DNA of 64,000 nucleotides from Streptomyces sp. NBC_00286 (GCF_036173125.1 NZ_CP108054.1:2418001-2482000), one strand, 5' to 3'. Shown: positions 25,604 through 35,316, numbered from the stretch's first letter. Notes: generated by a model not told the origin, from the letters alone. Made by a program: numbers and translations.

Positions 25604-28174
25604 CTACAGCCGCGGATCCACCGGCTCCGACTCCAGCGCCAGCACCCCGAACACCGCCTCGTGCACCCGCCACAGCGGTTCGCCCTCCGCCAGCCGATCC
25701 AGGGCCTCCAGGCCCAAGGCGTACTCCCGGATCGCCAGCGAGCGCTTGTGGTTCAGGAAGCGGCCCCGGAGGCGGTCGAGGTTCTCCGGGCGCGTGTACT
25801 CCGGGCCGTAGATGATCCGGAGGTACTCGCGGCCCCGGCACTTGATGCCGGGCTGCACGAGCCGCCCCTCCCTGCTGCGCACCACTGCCCCGACCGGCTT
25901 GACGACCATGCCCTCACCGCCACGTCCGGTCATCTCCAGCCACCAGTCGACACCGGCCCGCACCGAGTCCGGATCGCCCGTGTCGACGAACAGCCGTCGC
26001 GTGGTCTGCAGCAGCCCGGACGCGTCGCTCGACACGAAGCGGTCGATCAGCGCGAGCTGTTCGTCGTGCGGCAGAGCGGCCAGGCTCCGCCCCTGCACGG
26101 CGAGGATCTGGAAGGGCGCCAGCCGTACACCTTCCAGACCGGACGTGGGCCAGCAGTACCGCCGGTACGCCTCGGTGAACGCGGCGGCGTCCGCAGCCCG
26201 TTCCCGCTGCTTCACCAGCAGGTCCTGTACGTCGACACCCCGCGCCGCCGCCCCTTCGAGCGCGGCGACCGCACCCGGGAACACGGCCCCGGAAGCGGCT
26301 CCGACAGCGGCGTACTGACTGCGCAGCAGCCCGGACGCCTTGAGCGACCATGGCATCAACTCGGCGTCGAGCAGCAGCCAGTCGGTGGCCAGCTCCTCCC
26401 ACAGCCCGGCCTCGGTGACGGCGTTACGCACCCGCCCGAGGATCTCCTCGGTTACGGCGGCATCGTCGAAGAACGGCCGTCCGGTACGGGTGTACAGCGA
26501 ACCGGTCGGCCCGTCGACCCCGAAGCGCTCGCGCGCGACCTCCGCGTCCCGGCACACCAGCGCCACCGCCCGCGAGCCCATGTGCTTCTCCTCGCACACG
26601 ACCCGCGTGACACCGTCCGCCGCGTACTGGGCGAAGGCCTCGGCCGGGTGCTCCAAGTAGCCCTCCACACGCGAGGTCGCCGTCGGAGCCATCGTCGGCG
26701 GCAGGTACGGCAGCAGCCGCGGGTCCACGGCGAAACGGCTCATGACCTCGAGGGCCGCCGCCGCGTTCTCCTCGCGGACCGACACCCGGCCCGCGTGGCG
26801 GGTCTCGACGACGCGGCGCCCGTGCACGTCCGCGAGGTCCAGCGGCCGCCCGTCCTGCCCGCCCGGCGCCTCGGTCCGCAGCGGCTTCGTCGGCTCGTAC
26901 CAGACCTGCTCGGCCGGTACGTCGACGAGCTCGCGCTCCGGCCAGCGCAGTGCGGTGAGCTTGCCGCCGAAGACGGCGCCGGTGTCCAGGCAGATGGTGT
27001 TGTTCAGCCAGGTCGCGGTGGGGACGGGAGTGTGGCCGTACACGACCGCCGCGCGGCCCCGGTACTCCTCCGCCCACGGGTAGCGCACCGGCAGCCCGAA
27101 CTCGTCCGTCTCGCCGGTGGTGTCGCCGTACAGCGCGTGCGAGCGCACCCGGCCCGACGTACGGCCGTGGTACTTCTCGGGCAGACCGGCGTGGCAGACG
27201 ACGAGCCGGCCGCCGTCGAGCACGTAGTGGCTGACGAGCCCGTCGATGAACTCCCGTACCTGCTTCTTGAACTCCTCGCTCTGCCCCTCCATCTGCTCGA
27301 TCGTCTCGGCGAGCCCGTGCGTGTGCTGGACCTTGCGGCCCTTGAGGTGACGCCCGTACTTGTTCTCGTGGTTGCCGGGCACGCACAGCGCGTCGCCCGA
27401 CGCGACCATCGCCATCACGCGGCGCAGCACGCCCGGGGAGTCGGGGCCGCGGTCGACGAGGTCGCCGACGAACACGGCCGTACGGCCCTCGGGGTGGACT
27501 CCGTCCACGTAGCCCAACTTGCCGAGCAGCGACTCCAGTTCGGAGGCGCAGCCGTGGATGTCGCCGATGATGTCGAAGGGCCCGGTGAGGTGGGTCAGGT
27601 CGTTGAACCGCTTCTCGGTACGGATCGACGCGCTCTCGGCCTCCTCCACTCCGCGCAGGATGTGCACCTTGCGGAAGCCCTCGCGCTCCAAGTGCCGTAT
27701 GGAGCGCCGCAGTTCGCGGATGTGTCGCTGGATGACGCGGCGCGGCATGCCGGCCCGGTCCTCGCGCGCGGCGTTGCGCTCGGCGCAGACCTCCTCCGGT
27801 ACGTCGAGCACGATGGCGATGGGCAACACGTCGTACTTCTTGGCCAGTTCGACCAGCTGCTTGCGGCTCTCCTGCTGCACGCTGGTCGCGTCGACCACGG
27901 TGCGCCGGCCTGCCGCGAGCCGCTTGCCCGCGATGTAGTGGAGTACGTCGAAGGCGTCCCCGCTGGCGCTCTGGTCGTTCTCGTCGTCGGCGACGAGGCC
28001 ACGGCAGAAGTCGGAGGAGATCACCTCGGTCGGCTTGAAGTGCCGGTGGGCGAAGGTGGACTTGCCCGAGCCGGAGGCGCCGATGAGCACGACGAGGGAG
28101 AGGTCGGTGACGGGCAGGGTACGACCCTTGGTGCCATGGGGCTCATTGGTCTCATGGGGCTCATTGCTGGTCAT
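25604..28174 (-). CDS. pnkp: Polynucleotide kinase-phosphatase-ligase of RNA repair (Pnkp)
   Basis: 856 aa, matching bacterial Pnkp (about 870). Three modules: 5'-kinase with P-loop GASGSGKST (about residues 32-40); binuclear-metal 2',3'-phosphatase of the calcineurin fold with [32 protein letters not shown] and HAGLPE; and a ligase-type adenylyltransferase with Lys in [10 protein letters not shown] near residue 535. It heals and seals RNA broken by ribotoxins. Bacterial Pnkp needs Hen1 for ligation, and hen1 is directly upstream with an ATGA overlap. ATG at 28174. The arcA gene follows 125 bp downstream. Confidence 0.95.
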   Translation of the reverse strand: MTSNEPHETNEPHGTKGRTLPVTDLSLVVLIGASGSGKSTFAHRHFKPTEVISSDFCRGLVADDENDQSASGDAFDVLHYIAGKRLAAGRRTVVDATSVQQESRKQLVELAKKYDVLPIAIVLDVPEEVCAERNAAREDRAGMPRRVIQRHIRELRRSIRHLEREGFRKVHILRGVEEAESASIRTEKRFNDLTHLTGPFDIIGDIHGCASELESLLGKLGYVDGVHPEGRTAVFVGDLVDRGPDSPGVLRRVMAMVASGDALCVPGNHENKYGRHLKGRKVQHTHGLAETIEQMEGQSEEFKKQVREFIDGLVSHYVLDGGRLVVCHAGLPEKYHGRTSGRVRSHALYGDTTGETDEFGLPVRYPWAEEYRGRAAVVYGHTPVPTATWLNNTICLDTGAVFGGKLTALRWPERELVDVPAEQVWYEPTKPLRTEAPGGQDGRPLDLADVHGRRVVETRHAGRVSVREENAAAALEVMSRFAVDPRLLPYLPPTMAPTATSRVEGYLEHPAEAFAQYAADGVTRVVCEEKHMGSRAVALVCRDAEVARERFGVDGPTGSLYTRTGRPFFDDAAVTEEILGRVRNAVTEAGLWEELATDWLLLDAELMPWSLKASGLLRSQYAAVGAASGAVFPGAVAALEGAAARGVDVQDLLVKQRERAADAAAFTEAYRRYCWPTSGLEGVRLAPFQILAVQGRSLAALPHDEQLALIDRFVSSDASGLLQTTRRLFVDTGDPDSVRAGVDWWLEMTGRGGEGMVVKPVGAVVRSREGRLVQPGIKCRGREYLRIIYGPEYTRPENLDRLRGRFLNHKRSLAIREYALGLEALDRLAEGEPLWRVHEAVFGVLALESEPVDPRL

Positions 28175-29646
28175 GCGGCCTTCTCCTCCTTCGCTGCTGT
28201 CGTCGTGGATGTCGTGATCGTGAAGACGGCCATCTGAGTCGGCGGCCCTACTTCGGGGTCCTCGTCTCCGACGGGCGCGAACTCCACGTCGTATCCGTGC
28301 CGTTCGGCCACCGCCCGCGCCCAGGTACGGAACTCCTCGCGCGTCCACTCGAAGCGGTGGTCGCCGTGCCGGGTGTGCCCGGCGGGGAGGGTTTCCCAGC
28401 GGACGTTGTACTCGACGTTCGGCGTCGTCACGAGCACGGTCCTCGGGCGGGCGGAGCCGAACACGGCGTACTCCAGGGCGGACAGCCGCGGCAGGTCGAC
28501 ATGCTCGATGACCTCGCTGAGCACGGCGGCGTCGTACCCCTTGAGCCGGTTGTCGGTGTACGCGAGCGAGCCCTGCATGAGCTTCACGCGCTCGGCCCGC
28601 CGGTCCCCCATCCGCTCCAGCTTGAGCCGGCGCGAGGCGATGGTGAGCGCGCGCATCGACACATCGACACCGACGATCTCGGTGAACCGGATGTCCTTCA
28701 GCAGCTCCTGCACCAACTGGCCCTGCCCGCAGCCGAGATCGAGCACCCGCCCGGCCCCGGCGGCGCGCAGCGCCTCGACGATCGCGTCGCGCCGCCGCAC
28801 GGCGAGCGGTACCGGCTTCTCGTCCGTGTCCTGCGTCTCGTCGACGGCGTTGTCGATCTCCTCGACGTCGCTGTCGTCCGCCTCGGCCAGCCGTACGAGC
28901 TCCAGGCGCTCCATGGCCTGCCGCGTCAGCGACCAACGGCGGGACAGATAACGGCTGGTGATCAGCTTGTGCTCCGGGTGCTCGGGCAGCCAGCCCTCAC
29001 CGGCCCGCAGCAGCTTGTCGACCTCGTCGGTCGCCACCCAGTAGTGCTTGGCGTCATCGAGGACGGGGAGAAGGACATACAGGTGCCGCAGGGCTTCGGC
29101 CAGCCGAAGTTCGCCTTCGAGTACGAGGCTTACGTAGCGGGACTCGCCCCACTCCGGGAACTCGGCGTCCAGCGCGACGGGCTCGGCGGTAACCGTCCAT
29201 CCAAGCGGTTCGAAGAGATTCCGTACGAGCTCGGCGCCGCCTCGGGCGGGCAATGCGGGCACCTCGATACGCAACGGCCGTGCCTGCTCCGGGAGTTCGG
29301 GCTTCGCGCGACACATGCCCTTCATCGCGCTGGAGAACACGCTGCTCAGCGCCACCGCGAGAAGCGACGAGGCGGCGTACGGCCGGTCGTTGACGTACTG
29401 AGCGAGCGCGGCGTCCGGCGCACCCCCACGCCCCTTGCCCTTGCCGCGCCGCACCAGCGCCACCGCGTCGACCTCCAGCAGCAGCGCGGCCGTGCAGCGC
29501 TCGGGGCTCGCTTCGGGGTACAGCACGTGGGCCGTCCCGTAGGAGGTGGAGAACGCCTGCGATTTCTCGGGGTGCTTGTGCAGCAGGAAGCCGAGGTCGG
29601 TCGCGGGGCGCTCTGGGGTGCCGGTGGTGGAGATCGTCAGGAACAC
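28171..29646 (-). CDS. hen1: RNA 3'-terminal ribose 2'-O-methyltransferase Hen1
   Basis: 491 aa. Bacterial Hen1 has an N-terminal Pnkp-activating domain (starting FLTISTTGTPERPATDLGFLLHKHP) and a C-terminal methyltransferase. The latter shows VLDLGCGQGQLV (SAM loop, about residue 295), the Mn-binding SEVIEHVDLPR and GDHRFEWTREEF. It methylates the 2'-OH at the break before sealing, so repaired RNA resists recleavage. Between the halves is an acidic linker (about 253-275, many D/E). GTG at 29646 matches family N-termini; no clear ribosome site. Operon with pnkp. Confidence 0.95.
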   Translation of the reverse strand: MFLTISTTGTPERPATDLGFLLHKHPEKSQAFSTSYGTAHVLYPEASPERCTAALLLEVDAVALVRRGKGKGRGGAPDAALAQYVNDRPYAASSLLAVALSSVFSSAMKGMCRAKPELPEQARPLRIEVPALPARGGAELVRNLFEPLGWTVTAEPVALDAEFPEWGESRYVSLVLEGELRLAEALRHLYVLLPVLDDAKHYWVATDEVDKLLRAGEGWLPEHPEHKLITSRYLSRRWSLTRQAMERLELVRLAEADDSDVEEIDNAVDETQDTDEKPVPLAVRRRDAIVEALRAAGAGRVLDLGCGQGQLVQELLKDIRFTEIVGVDVSMRALTIASRRLKLERMGDRRAERVKLMQGSLAYTDNRLKGYDAAVLSEVIEHVDLPRLSALEYAVFGSARPRTVLVTTPNVEYNVRWETLPAGHTRHGDHRFEWTREEFRTWARAVAERHGYDVEFAPVGDEDPEVGPPTQMAVFTITTSTTTAAKEEKAA

Positions 29647-29754
29647 AGGTCGAGTATCTGTGCTGGTGGGCTCATGGCGGTACTGGATTACTGAGGCAAA
29701 GAAGGAACGGAAGCGAAAGAGGGCCCCCGCCGGTCGGCAGGGGTCCTGCTTTCC

Positions 29755-30678
29755 TTACGACAGCTGGGACTGGACCTGCGACGAGAGCAGTTCCAGGTGG
29801 TCCAGGTCGTCGAGGTCGAGGATCTGGAGGTAGATGCGCTGGGCGCCGATCTGCGCGTAGCGGCCGATCTTGTCGACGATCTCGGCCGGGGAGCCGGCCA
29901 GGCCGTTGGCCTTCAGGTCGTCCACCTCGCGGCCGATCGCGGCGGCGCGGCGGGCGACCTCCGCGTCGTCCTTGCCGGCGCAGACGACGAGGGCGTTGGA
30001 GTAGACCAGGTCGTCGCCCTTGCGCCCCGCCTGCTCCGCCGCCGCCCGTACGCGGCCGAACTGGCGCTCGGTGTCCTCGATCGACGCAAAAGGCATATTG
30101 AACTCGTCCGCGAACTGGGCCGCGAGGCGCGGCGTACGGCTCGCGCCGTGGCCGCCGATGAGGACCGGGACCTTGGCCTGTGCGGGCTTGGGCAGCGCGG
30201 GCGAGTCGGTCAGGTCGTAGTACGTGCCGTGGTGGCTGAAGGTCTGGCCGGCCTCCGTCGCCCACAGGCCCGTGACGATCGCCAGCTGTTCTTCCAGGCG
30301 GGCGAACTTCTCCTTCGGGAACGGTATGCCGTACGCCTTGTGCTCCTCCTCGAACCAGCCCGCGCCCAGGCCCAGTTCGACCCGGCCGCCGGACATCTGG
30401 TCGACCCCGGCGACCTGGATCGCCAGAACGCCGGGCAGCCGGAAGGTGGCGGCCGACATCAGGGTGCCGAGGCGTATGCGCTTCGTCTCGCGGGCGAGTC
30501 CGGCGAGGGTGATCCAGGCGTCGGTGGGGCCGGGGAGGCCGTCCCCGGACCCCATGCGCAGGTAGTGGTCGGAGCGGAAAAATGCGTCGAAGCCGAGGTC
30601 TTCGGTGGCCTTGGCCACGGCGAGCAGGGTGTCGTAGCCGGCCCCTTGCTGGGGCTCGGTGAAGATTCGAAGATCCAT
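29755..30678 (-). CDS. LLM-class F420-dependent oxidoreductase
   Basis: 307 aa luciferase-like TIM barrel. LRIFTEPQQGAGYDTLLAVAKATEDLGFDAFFRSDHYL at the N-terminus (split by a turn), IRLGTLMSAATFRLPGVLAIQ, GLGAGWFEEEHKAYGIPFP and PVLIGGHGASRTPRLAAQFADE. Actinobacterial members with this pattern use F420H2; the substrate is unknown. ATG at 30678 has GGAGG only 1 nt upstream. A TIGR03560-like member; alone in its transcription unit, divergent from a 54-aa protein. Confidence 0.88.
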   Translation of the reverse strand: MDLRIFTEPQQGAGYDTLLAVAKATEDLGFDAFFRSDHYLRMGSGDGLPGPTDAWITLAGLARETKRIRLGTLMSAATFRLPGVLAIQVAGVDQMSGGRVELGLGAGWFEEEHKAYGIPFPKEKFARLEEQLAIVTGLWATEAGQTFSHHGTYYDLTDSPALPKPAQAKVPVLIGGHGASRTPRLAAQFADEFNMPFASIEDTERQFGRVRAAAEQAGRKGDDLVYSNALVVCAGKDDAEVARRAAAIGREVDDLKANGLAGSPAEIVDKIGRYAQIGAQRIYLQILDLDDLDHLELLSSQVQSQLS

Positions 30679-30804
30679 GCCTCCATCCTGCACGGTGGCG
30701 TCAACTCGGCGCCTGGGGTGAGGGCGGGGCAGTGACTGGCCCCGGTGGTTTTCGTTGGACTTGGTCGAAGCCGGACCGACCGGCGCGTTGCCGAGGAGGC
30801 CGTC

Positions 30805-30969
30805 ATGTCCCAGGAAGCCGTTCCCCCGTCGCAGCCGAAGGGGCTGCTGCAGCAGATGGAGGAGCTGATGGCTGCCCTCGACGCGGACCTGTCCGAACTC
30901 GACGCCGGCCTCCAACAGTCCGCCACGCGCCCGGACGCGTCCCCGAGGGACGGCTCCGAGCCGGCGTGA
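30805..30969 (+). CDS. Small acidic/helical protein, 54 aa, unknown
   Basis: ATG at 30805 with a clear GAGGAGG about 6 nt upstream. The protein starts MSQEAVPPSQPKG, has an amphipathic helix of heptad type (LLQQMEELMAALDADLSEL, about residues 14-32) and a Pro/Asp-rich tail. No Cys, no signal. Codon use is as in real genes and the ribosome site is good, so I accept it as coding. Function unrecognised; the helix suggests oligomerisation or partner binding. Divergent from the F420-type gene with a 126-bp gap. Confidence 0.6.
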   Translation: MSQEAVPPSQPKGLLQQMEELMAALDADLSELDAGLQQSATRPDASPRDGSEPA

Positions 30970-31022
30970 CGCCGCCTGCGGCTGGCTTGCTTCGCCCCCG
31001 CCGCCCTACCCGTCCCATCCTT

Positions 31023-31104
31023 GGGGCTTCGCCCCAGAGCCCCACCAGGGGCTGCGCCCCTGGACCCCGCTAGGGGCTCCGCCCCGGGCCCCGTTTCGGG
31101 GGCC
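31023..31104. repeat. Cluster of GGGGC/GCCCC hairpins
   Basis: Successive short palindromes: GGGGC-TTC-GCCCC (31023-31035), CCAGGGGC-TGC-GCCCCTGG (31045-31063), GGGGC-TCC-GCCCC (31073-31085) and a GGCCCC/GGGGCC pair near 31087-31104. Typical Streptomyces intergenic repeat, here between convergent genes, so probably acting as terminator for both. Confidence 0.7.
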
Positions 31105-31215
31105 AGCCCCGGGCTCCGGTCCTCAAACTCCTCCAGCTACCGCTGGGGGTTGCCCCCGAGGTGCCCCCAGACGGGCTGAACTTTCCCGGGCCTTGAACAG
31201 GCCCCCTCTCGTCGT

Positions 31216-31911
31216 TCAGCCGCCGCCAGAGCCCGAGCCGTAGAGCGCAGCGATGTCTTCGGAGGTCGCCCACCCGCTGTAGGTGGGCGACTGAGGCCAC
31301 CCTTCGGGCGAGTCCTGCCACTCCTCCTGCCGTCCGTACGGCAGGACGTCGATCAGCGAGAAGGTGTGACTGAGCTGTTCGGTGCCCCGGCCGTTGGTGT
31401 GCCAGGTGCGATAGACCGTGTCGCCGTCGCGCAGGAACACGTTGACCGCGTATCCCCCGTCGGGCGGTGCGCCGACATCGGCCCCGAATGAGCTGTTGGC
31501 AGTCGAGTACCACGTCATCTGGTTGCCGACCCGCTGCTTGTAGGCGAGTGCCTCTTTGATCGGGCCCTGGGTGACGATGACGAATCGAGCATCGTAGTTG
31601 TCCAGGAACTCCAGGCGGGTGTACTGCGACGTGAACCCCGTGCAGCCCGGGCACTGCCATTCCTCGCCGGCGAACCACATGTGGTTGTAGACGATCAGTT
31701 GCCGCTTGCCTTCGAATACGTCCGCCAGCCGAACGGGGCCGTCCTCGCCCTCCAGAATGTAGTCGGGCATCTCGGCCATCGGCAGGCGACGACGCTCGGC
31801 GGCGATGGCGTCAAGCTCCCGCGTCGCGGCCTTCTCCCGGGCACGCAGCGCCTCGAGTTGGCGCTCCCACGAGGTGGCGTCGACGATGGGTGGTAGTGCG
31901 TGGGTGGTCAT
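31216..31911 (-). CDS. DUF899 thioredoxin-like protein
   Basis: 231 aa. DUF899 pattern: an N-terminal helix rich in Arg/Glu (LEALRAREKAATRELDAIAAERRRLP), then LADVFEGKRQLIVYNHMWF, a CxxC in EWQCPGCTGF, VFLRDGDTVYRTWHTNGRG and the Asp-Pro-Tyr-type LPYGRQEEWQDSP. Thioredoxin fold with probable redox or detoxification role; substrate unknown. ATG at 31911 has GGGAGGG just upstream. Divergent from the DUF2617 gene. Confidence 0.85.
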   Translation of the reverse strand: MTTHALPPIVDATSWERQLEALRAREKAATRELDAIAAERRRLPMAEMPDYILEGEDGPVRLADVFEGKRQLIVYNHMWFAGEEWQCPGCTGFTSQYTRLEFLDNYDARFVIVTQGPIKEALAYKQRVGNQMTWYSTANSSFGADVGAPPDGGYAVNVFLRDGDTVYRTWHTNGRGTEQLSHTFSLIDVLPYGRQEEWQDSPEGWPQSPTYSGWATSEDIAALYGSGSGGG

Positions 31912-32091
31912 GGTTCCCTCCCAGAACTCGTGTGCAGCTTTCGCTCGTACAGAGGTAGACCCCACCGGGCCTCGGAACTCATCGGACCGAGCCGACCCAT
32001 CGGCGTCATCCCTCTCCCCACCCCTCAAGTCCCACGCGTACATGTGCCATACTCGGCCGCCGATCATGACAAGAAACGACCGGGGGGCCGT

Positions 32092-32598
32092 GTGTACGCC
32101 GTTTCTCTGGTCGCCCCCTATCTGGACACGGATGCGGATCAACTCTGCTTCTCGCTGGACCTGATGGAGCGTCCGGCGCTGGCAGAGCGTGTGGTGTCGC
32201 TCGGCGGGCTGGATGTGCGGCTGCGGCTGCTCGGGGCCTCGCACCAGGTGTTCGCCGGTCCTGTGAGAGAGACGGTGGCCTGTCTGCAGGGCGCGGTGAG
32301 GGGTTTGCCCGAGACCTGCACCCGTCAACTGCCGGGCTGGGACTATGACTTCGGCGCCACCACCCGCCGGCTGACTCCCGAGGAGTTCAGTGCTGAGGTG
32401 GCGCAGGTCCTCGGCCAGGCCACCGACTCCGAGCACAGCCTGTGCGGCGTCTTTCCCGGTTCGCCGGAGGCGGTCACCGCGGTGGTCGTCGAGACGGTCG
32501 AGGGACCATACGGCGCCGGGCTCGTCTGGCGCACCTGGCACACGTATCCGCAGAACGGCCAGATCGTATCGACGTACAGCCAGCTGGAGGCCCGGTGA
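32092..32598 (+). CDS. DUF2617 protein
   Basis: 168 aa, soluble. Matches the DUF2617 layout: LRLLGASHQVF, GWDYDFGATTRRLTPEEF and VFPGSPEAVTAVVVE, VWRTWHTYPQNGQIV. In other actinobacteria this family sits with DUF4247, DUF350 and a membrane spermidine synthase, which is exactly what follows here. Start taken as the GTG at 32092 behind a G-rich stretch; a longer frame exists but upstream residues do not look like the family. Role unknown. Confidence 0.82.
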   Translation: MYAVSLVAPYLDTDADQLCFSLDLMERPALAERVVSLGGLDVRLRLLGASHQVFAGPVRETVACLQGAVRGLPETCTRQLPGWDYDFGATTRRLTPEEFSAEVAQVLGQATDSEHSLCGVFPGSPEAVTAVVVETVEGPYGAGLVWRTWHTYPQNGQIVSTYSQLEAR

Positions 32599-32692
32599 GT
32601 GGCAGGTGTCGGCCGGTGGACGGTGGACGCCGGTCCGCCCTGGCGGCGAACCGGCTTTTCCTGCCCTGCTTCGCAGGAGCTTCGTTTATCCC

Positions 32693-32730
32693 CCCGCAAG
32701 CGGGAGGTACCCCCCGGCCTCAGGCCGGGG
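32693..32730. repeat. Two adjacent hairpins before the DUF4247 gene
   Basis: CCCGC-AA-GCGGG (32693-32704) and the 19-bp CCCCGGCCT-C-AGGCCGGGG (32712-32730). They lie 21 bp before the lipoprotein ATG, in what would be its leader. They may terminate the DUF2617 transcript or attenuate the following operon. Confidence 0.55.
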
Positions 32731-32751
32731 CATCCATAAAGGAAGGCCCCG

Positions 32752-33156
32752 ATGAACAGCGCCCGACTCGTCCGCGCAGCGGTGGCGGCCGCGCTGGCCG
32801 CGACCCTGCTCACCGCCTGCTCCGGCGACGGGGACGACGACGCGGTCCCGCGCGATTGGATCAGTAAGACGTACACCGAGACCGGGGCGGACTGGCGCGA
32901 CTCGAACAGCACCCCGAGCGAGGTCGCCCAGGCGATCCACACGGAGCGGGCGGCACAGGACCGTACCTCCGGCGACAGCATGGAGTTCCTGCGCTACGAC
33001 GATGACCTGGTCACCGTCTCGCCGCACCGGAGCGGCAGTCTGATCGAGATCGATGACTACCGCGACGGCTACCGCCGCCACAAGCGGCACCTCATCTCCT
33101 GGCCGGACCCGGACAGCGCGAGCTTCCGCGGCGGCGGCCCCGGCGAGGGCAAGTAG
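32752..33156 (+). CDS. DUF4247 lipoprotein
   Basis: 134 aa. Lipobox LLTAC with Cys at about residue 23, then an acidic linker and a soluble domain (DWISKTYTETGADW, FLRYDDDLVTVSPHRSGSLIEIDDY). Exported and membrane-anchored. Part of the conserved DUF4247-DUF350-spermidine synthase group; may be the extracytoplasmic partner of the membrane proteins downstream. GGAAG about 7 nt before the ATG. Confidence 0.82.
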   Translation: MNSARLVRAAVAAALAATLLTACSGDGDDDAVPRDWISKTYTETGADWRDSNSTPSEVAQAIHTERAAQDRTSGDSMEFLRYDDDLVTVSPHRSGSLIEIDDYRDGYRRHKRHLISWPDPDSASFRGGGPGEGK

Positions 33157-33261
33157 GGCAAGTAACGCCCGTGACCGGCCGGATCACCCCCGACGCATCC
33201 CGCGTTCCTCCCGCACAGCACCTGATCACGCCTCGACCCCGCCCCCAAGAAAGGCAACGCA

Positions 33262-33699
33262 GTGACCGAGATCTTCGAGTCGACCGGCCAGTCCCTGCTC
33301 TACGGAGTCGTGGGCCTCGTCGTGATGGCCGTCGGCTTCATCGCCCTCGACCTCGTCACGCCGGGCAAGCTGTACCACGTGGTGTGGACCGACCGGAACC
33401 GCGGCGCGGCCGTCCTGCTGGGCAGCCAGTCCGTCGCCGTGGGCCTGGTCATCATGAAGGCCATCGAGGCGAGCGAGTCCGAGCAGGGCCTCGGCTACGG
33501 CCTGATCAGCACGTTGCTGTACGGCCTGGCCGGGGTGCTGGTGATGACCGTCGTCGGCATCGTGATCGGCGTGGTCACGCCGGGCCAGATGGGCGCGGTC
33601 GTCCTCGACGACCAGGACGACCGTCCGCACCCCGCCGCCTGGGTTCAGGCCGGCATGTACCTGGGCACCGGGTTCATGGTCGGCGCGGCGATCTCGTAA
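33262..33699 (+). CDS. DUF350 membrane protein
   Basis: 145 aa with four membrane helices arranged as two DUF350 repeats (about 10-33, 50-65, 78-100, 122-142). A G-x-A/D pattern occurs in FIALDLVTPGKLYHVVW and again in VTPGQMGAVVL. GTG at 33262. Function of DUF350 is unknown. The close neighbourhood (12 bp to the next start) indicates cotranscription with the membrane spermidine synthase. Confidence 0.85.
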   Translation: MTEIFESTGQSLLYGVVGLVVMAVGFIALDLVTPGKLYHVVWTDRNRGAAVLLGSQSVAVGLVIMKAIEASESEQGLGYGLISTLLYGLAGVLVMTVVGIVIGVVTPGQMGAVVLDDQDDRPHPAAWVQAGMYLGTGFMVGAAIS

Positions 33700-33711
33700 C
33701 GGCGCCCCTCG

Positions 33712-35316
33712 ATGAGCGCCACCACCGCGCAAGGCCGCGAAACCACCACGGCGCCCTCCCGCCCCCCGGCCGTCGTGCACACCCGGGGGGCTCGCTTCCT
33801 GCTGCTGTTCGCCGTCTTCCTCTGCGCGGCCTGCGGCCTCGTCTACGAGCTGGCCCTGACGGCGCTGGGCAGTTACCTCATCGGCAACTCGGTGCTCCAG
33901 ACCTCCGTGGTGATCTCCGTGATGGTGTGCGCCATGGGGCTCGGCTCTCTCGCCGCCAAACCTCTGCGCCGCCGCGCGGTGGGCGCGTTCGCGCTGGTGG
34001 AGGGTGTGCTGGCGCTGGTCGGCGGACTGTCGGTGCTGGTGCTGTACGCGGCGTTCGCCTGGCTCCAGCTGTACACCCCGGCGATGATCGTGGTCGCGGT
34101 GGCCGTCGGCCTGCTGATCGGCGCCGAGATCCCGCTGCTGATGACCCTGCTCCAGCGGATCCGGCGGCAGGAGGCGGGCAGCGCGGTCGCCGACATGTTC
34201 GCCGTCGACTACATCGGTGCGCTGGTCGGCGGCCTGGGCTTCCCGCTGTGGCTCCTGCCGACGTTCGGCCAGCTCAAGGGCACGCTGGTGGTCGGCGCGG
34301 TCAACGCGGTGGCCGGAGTCATCGTGGTGGTGTTCATCTTCCGCCGGCAGATCCGGCGCTGGGTGCAGGGCGCCCTGCTGGCCGGGGTCACGGCGGTCCT
34401 GGCCGTGCTCGGTACGACGTACGCGCTCGCGGACGACCTGGAGGTGACCGCGCGCCAGCAGATGTACCGGGACCCGATCGTCCACACGGAGACGACGCCG
34501 TACCAGGAGATCGTCGTCACCCGCTCCACCGCCTTCACCGGCGAACCGGACATCCGCCTCTTCCTCAACGGCGACCTCCAGTTCAGCTCCGTCGACGAGT
34601 ACCGCTACCACGAGTCCCTCGTCCACCCCGCCCTCTCCGGCCCCCGCGCCAACGTGCTGATCATGGGCGGCGGCGACGGGCTCGCCCTGCGCGAGGTACT
34701 GCGCTACGACGACGTCCAGCACGTCACCCTCGTGGAACTGGACCCGGCGATGACCCGGCTCGCACGCGACTTCGAGCCCCTGCGCGACCTCAACGACAAG
34801 GCGCTCGACGACCCGAGGGTCAAGGTCGTCAACGCCGACGCCTTCAACTGGCTGCGCGGCGCCCGCCAGCACTACGACGCGGTCGTCATCGACTTCCCCG
34901 ACCCGGACACGGCGGCGCTGGCCAAGCTGTACTCGGTGGAGTTCTACCACCTGCTCGGCCAGGTCCTGACGCCGCAGAGCAGGGTGATGGTGCAGAGCGG
35001 GTCGCCGTTCTTCGCGCCGAAGACGTACTGGTCGATCGCGAAGACGATCGAGACGGCGGGCTACGCGACCAACCAGTTCCAGGTCGACGTACCGAGCTTC
35101 GGTAACTGGGGCTACGTCCTGGCCACCCCGGGCGGCGGCACGTCCCCACCGCTGCGGCTGGCATCGGACGCCCCGCAACTGCGCTACCTGGACGAGGCGG
35201 TCCTGAAGGCCGCCGCGGTGTTCCCCGTGGACCGCCGCCGCCAGGACGTACGGCCGAGCACGCTGATGGACCCGGCCGTGCTGGAGTACGTACTGGACGA
35301 GTGGGAGAACTACTGA
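33712..35316 (+). CDS. Membrane-anchored polyamine aminopropyltransferase (spermidine synthase-like)
   Basis: 534 aa. N-terminal half has about seven membrane helices (residues 28-230); C-terminal half is a spermidine synthase fold. Motifs: YQEIVVTRS, LFLNGDLQFSSVDEYRYHESLVHPAL, the SAM-type loop MGGGDGLALREVLRY, VELDPAMTRLAR and VIDFPDPDT (catalytic Asp region). It would transfer an aminopropyl group from decarboxylated SAM, but no SAM decarboxylase gene is here, so the real substrate is uncertain. Last gene of the DUF2617-DUF4247-DUF350 group. Confidence 0.87.
   Translation: MSATTAQGRETTTAPSRPPAVVHTRGARFLLLFAVFLCAACGLVYELALTALGSYLIGNSVLQTSVVISVMVCAMGLGSLAAKPLRRRAVGAFALVEGVLALVGGLSVLVLYAAFAWLQLYTPAMIVVAVAVGLLIGAEIPLLMTLLQRIRRQEAGSAVADMFAVDYIGALVGGLGFPLWLLPTFGQLKGTLVVGAVNAVAGVIVVVFIFRRQIRRWVQGALLAGVTAVLAVLGTTYALADDLEVTARQQMYRDPIVHTETTPYQEIVVTRSTAFTGEPDIRLFLNGDLQFSSVDEYRYHESLVHPALSGPRANVLIMGGGDGLALREVLRYDDVQHVTLVELDPAMTRLARDFEPLRDLNDKALDDPRVKVVNADAFNWLRGARQHYDAVVIDFPDPDTAALAKLYSVEFYHLLGQVLTPQSRVMVQSGSPFFAPKTYWSIAKTIETAGYATNQFQVDVPSFGNWGYVLATPGGGTSPPLRLASDAPQLRYLDEAVLKAAAVFPVDRRRQDVRPSTLMDPAVLEYVLDEWENY

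Noticed and set aside
32693..32730. IS200/IS605 transposon end
   Set aside because: Hairpins alone resemble such ends, but no transposase or TnpB fragment and no matching second end were found.
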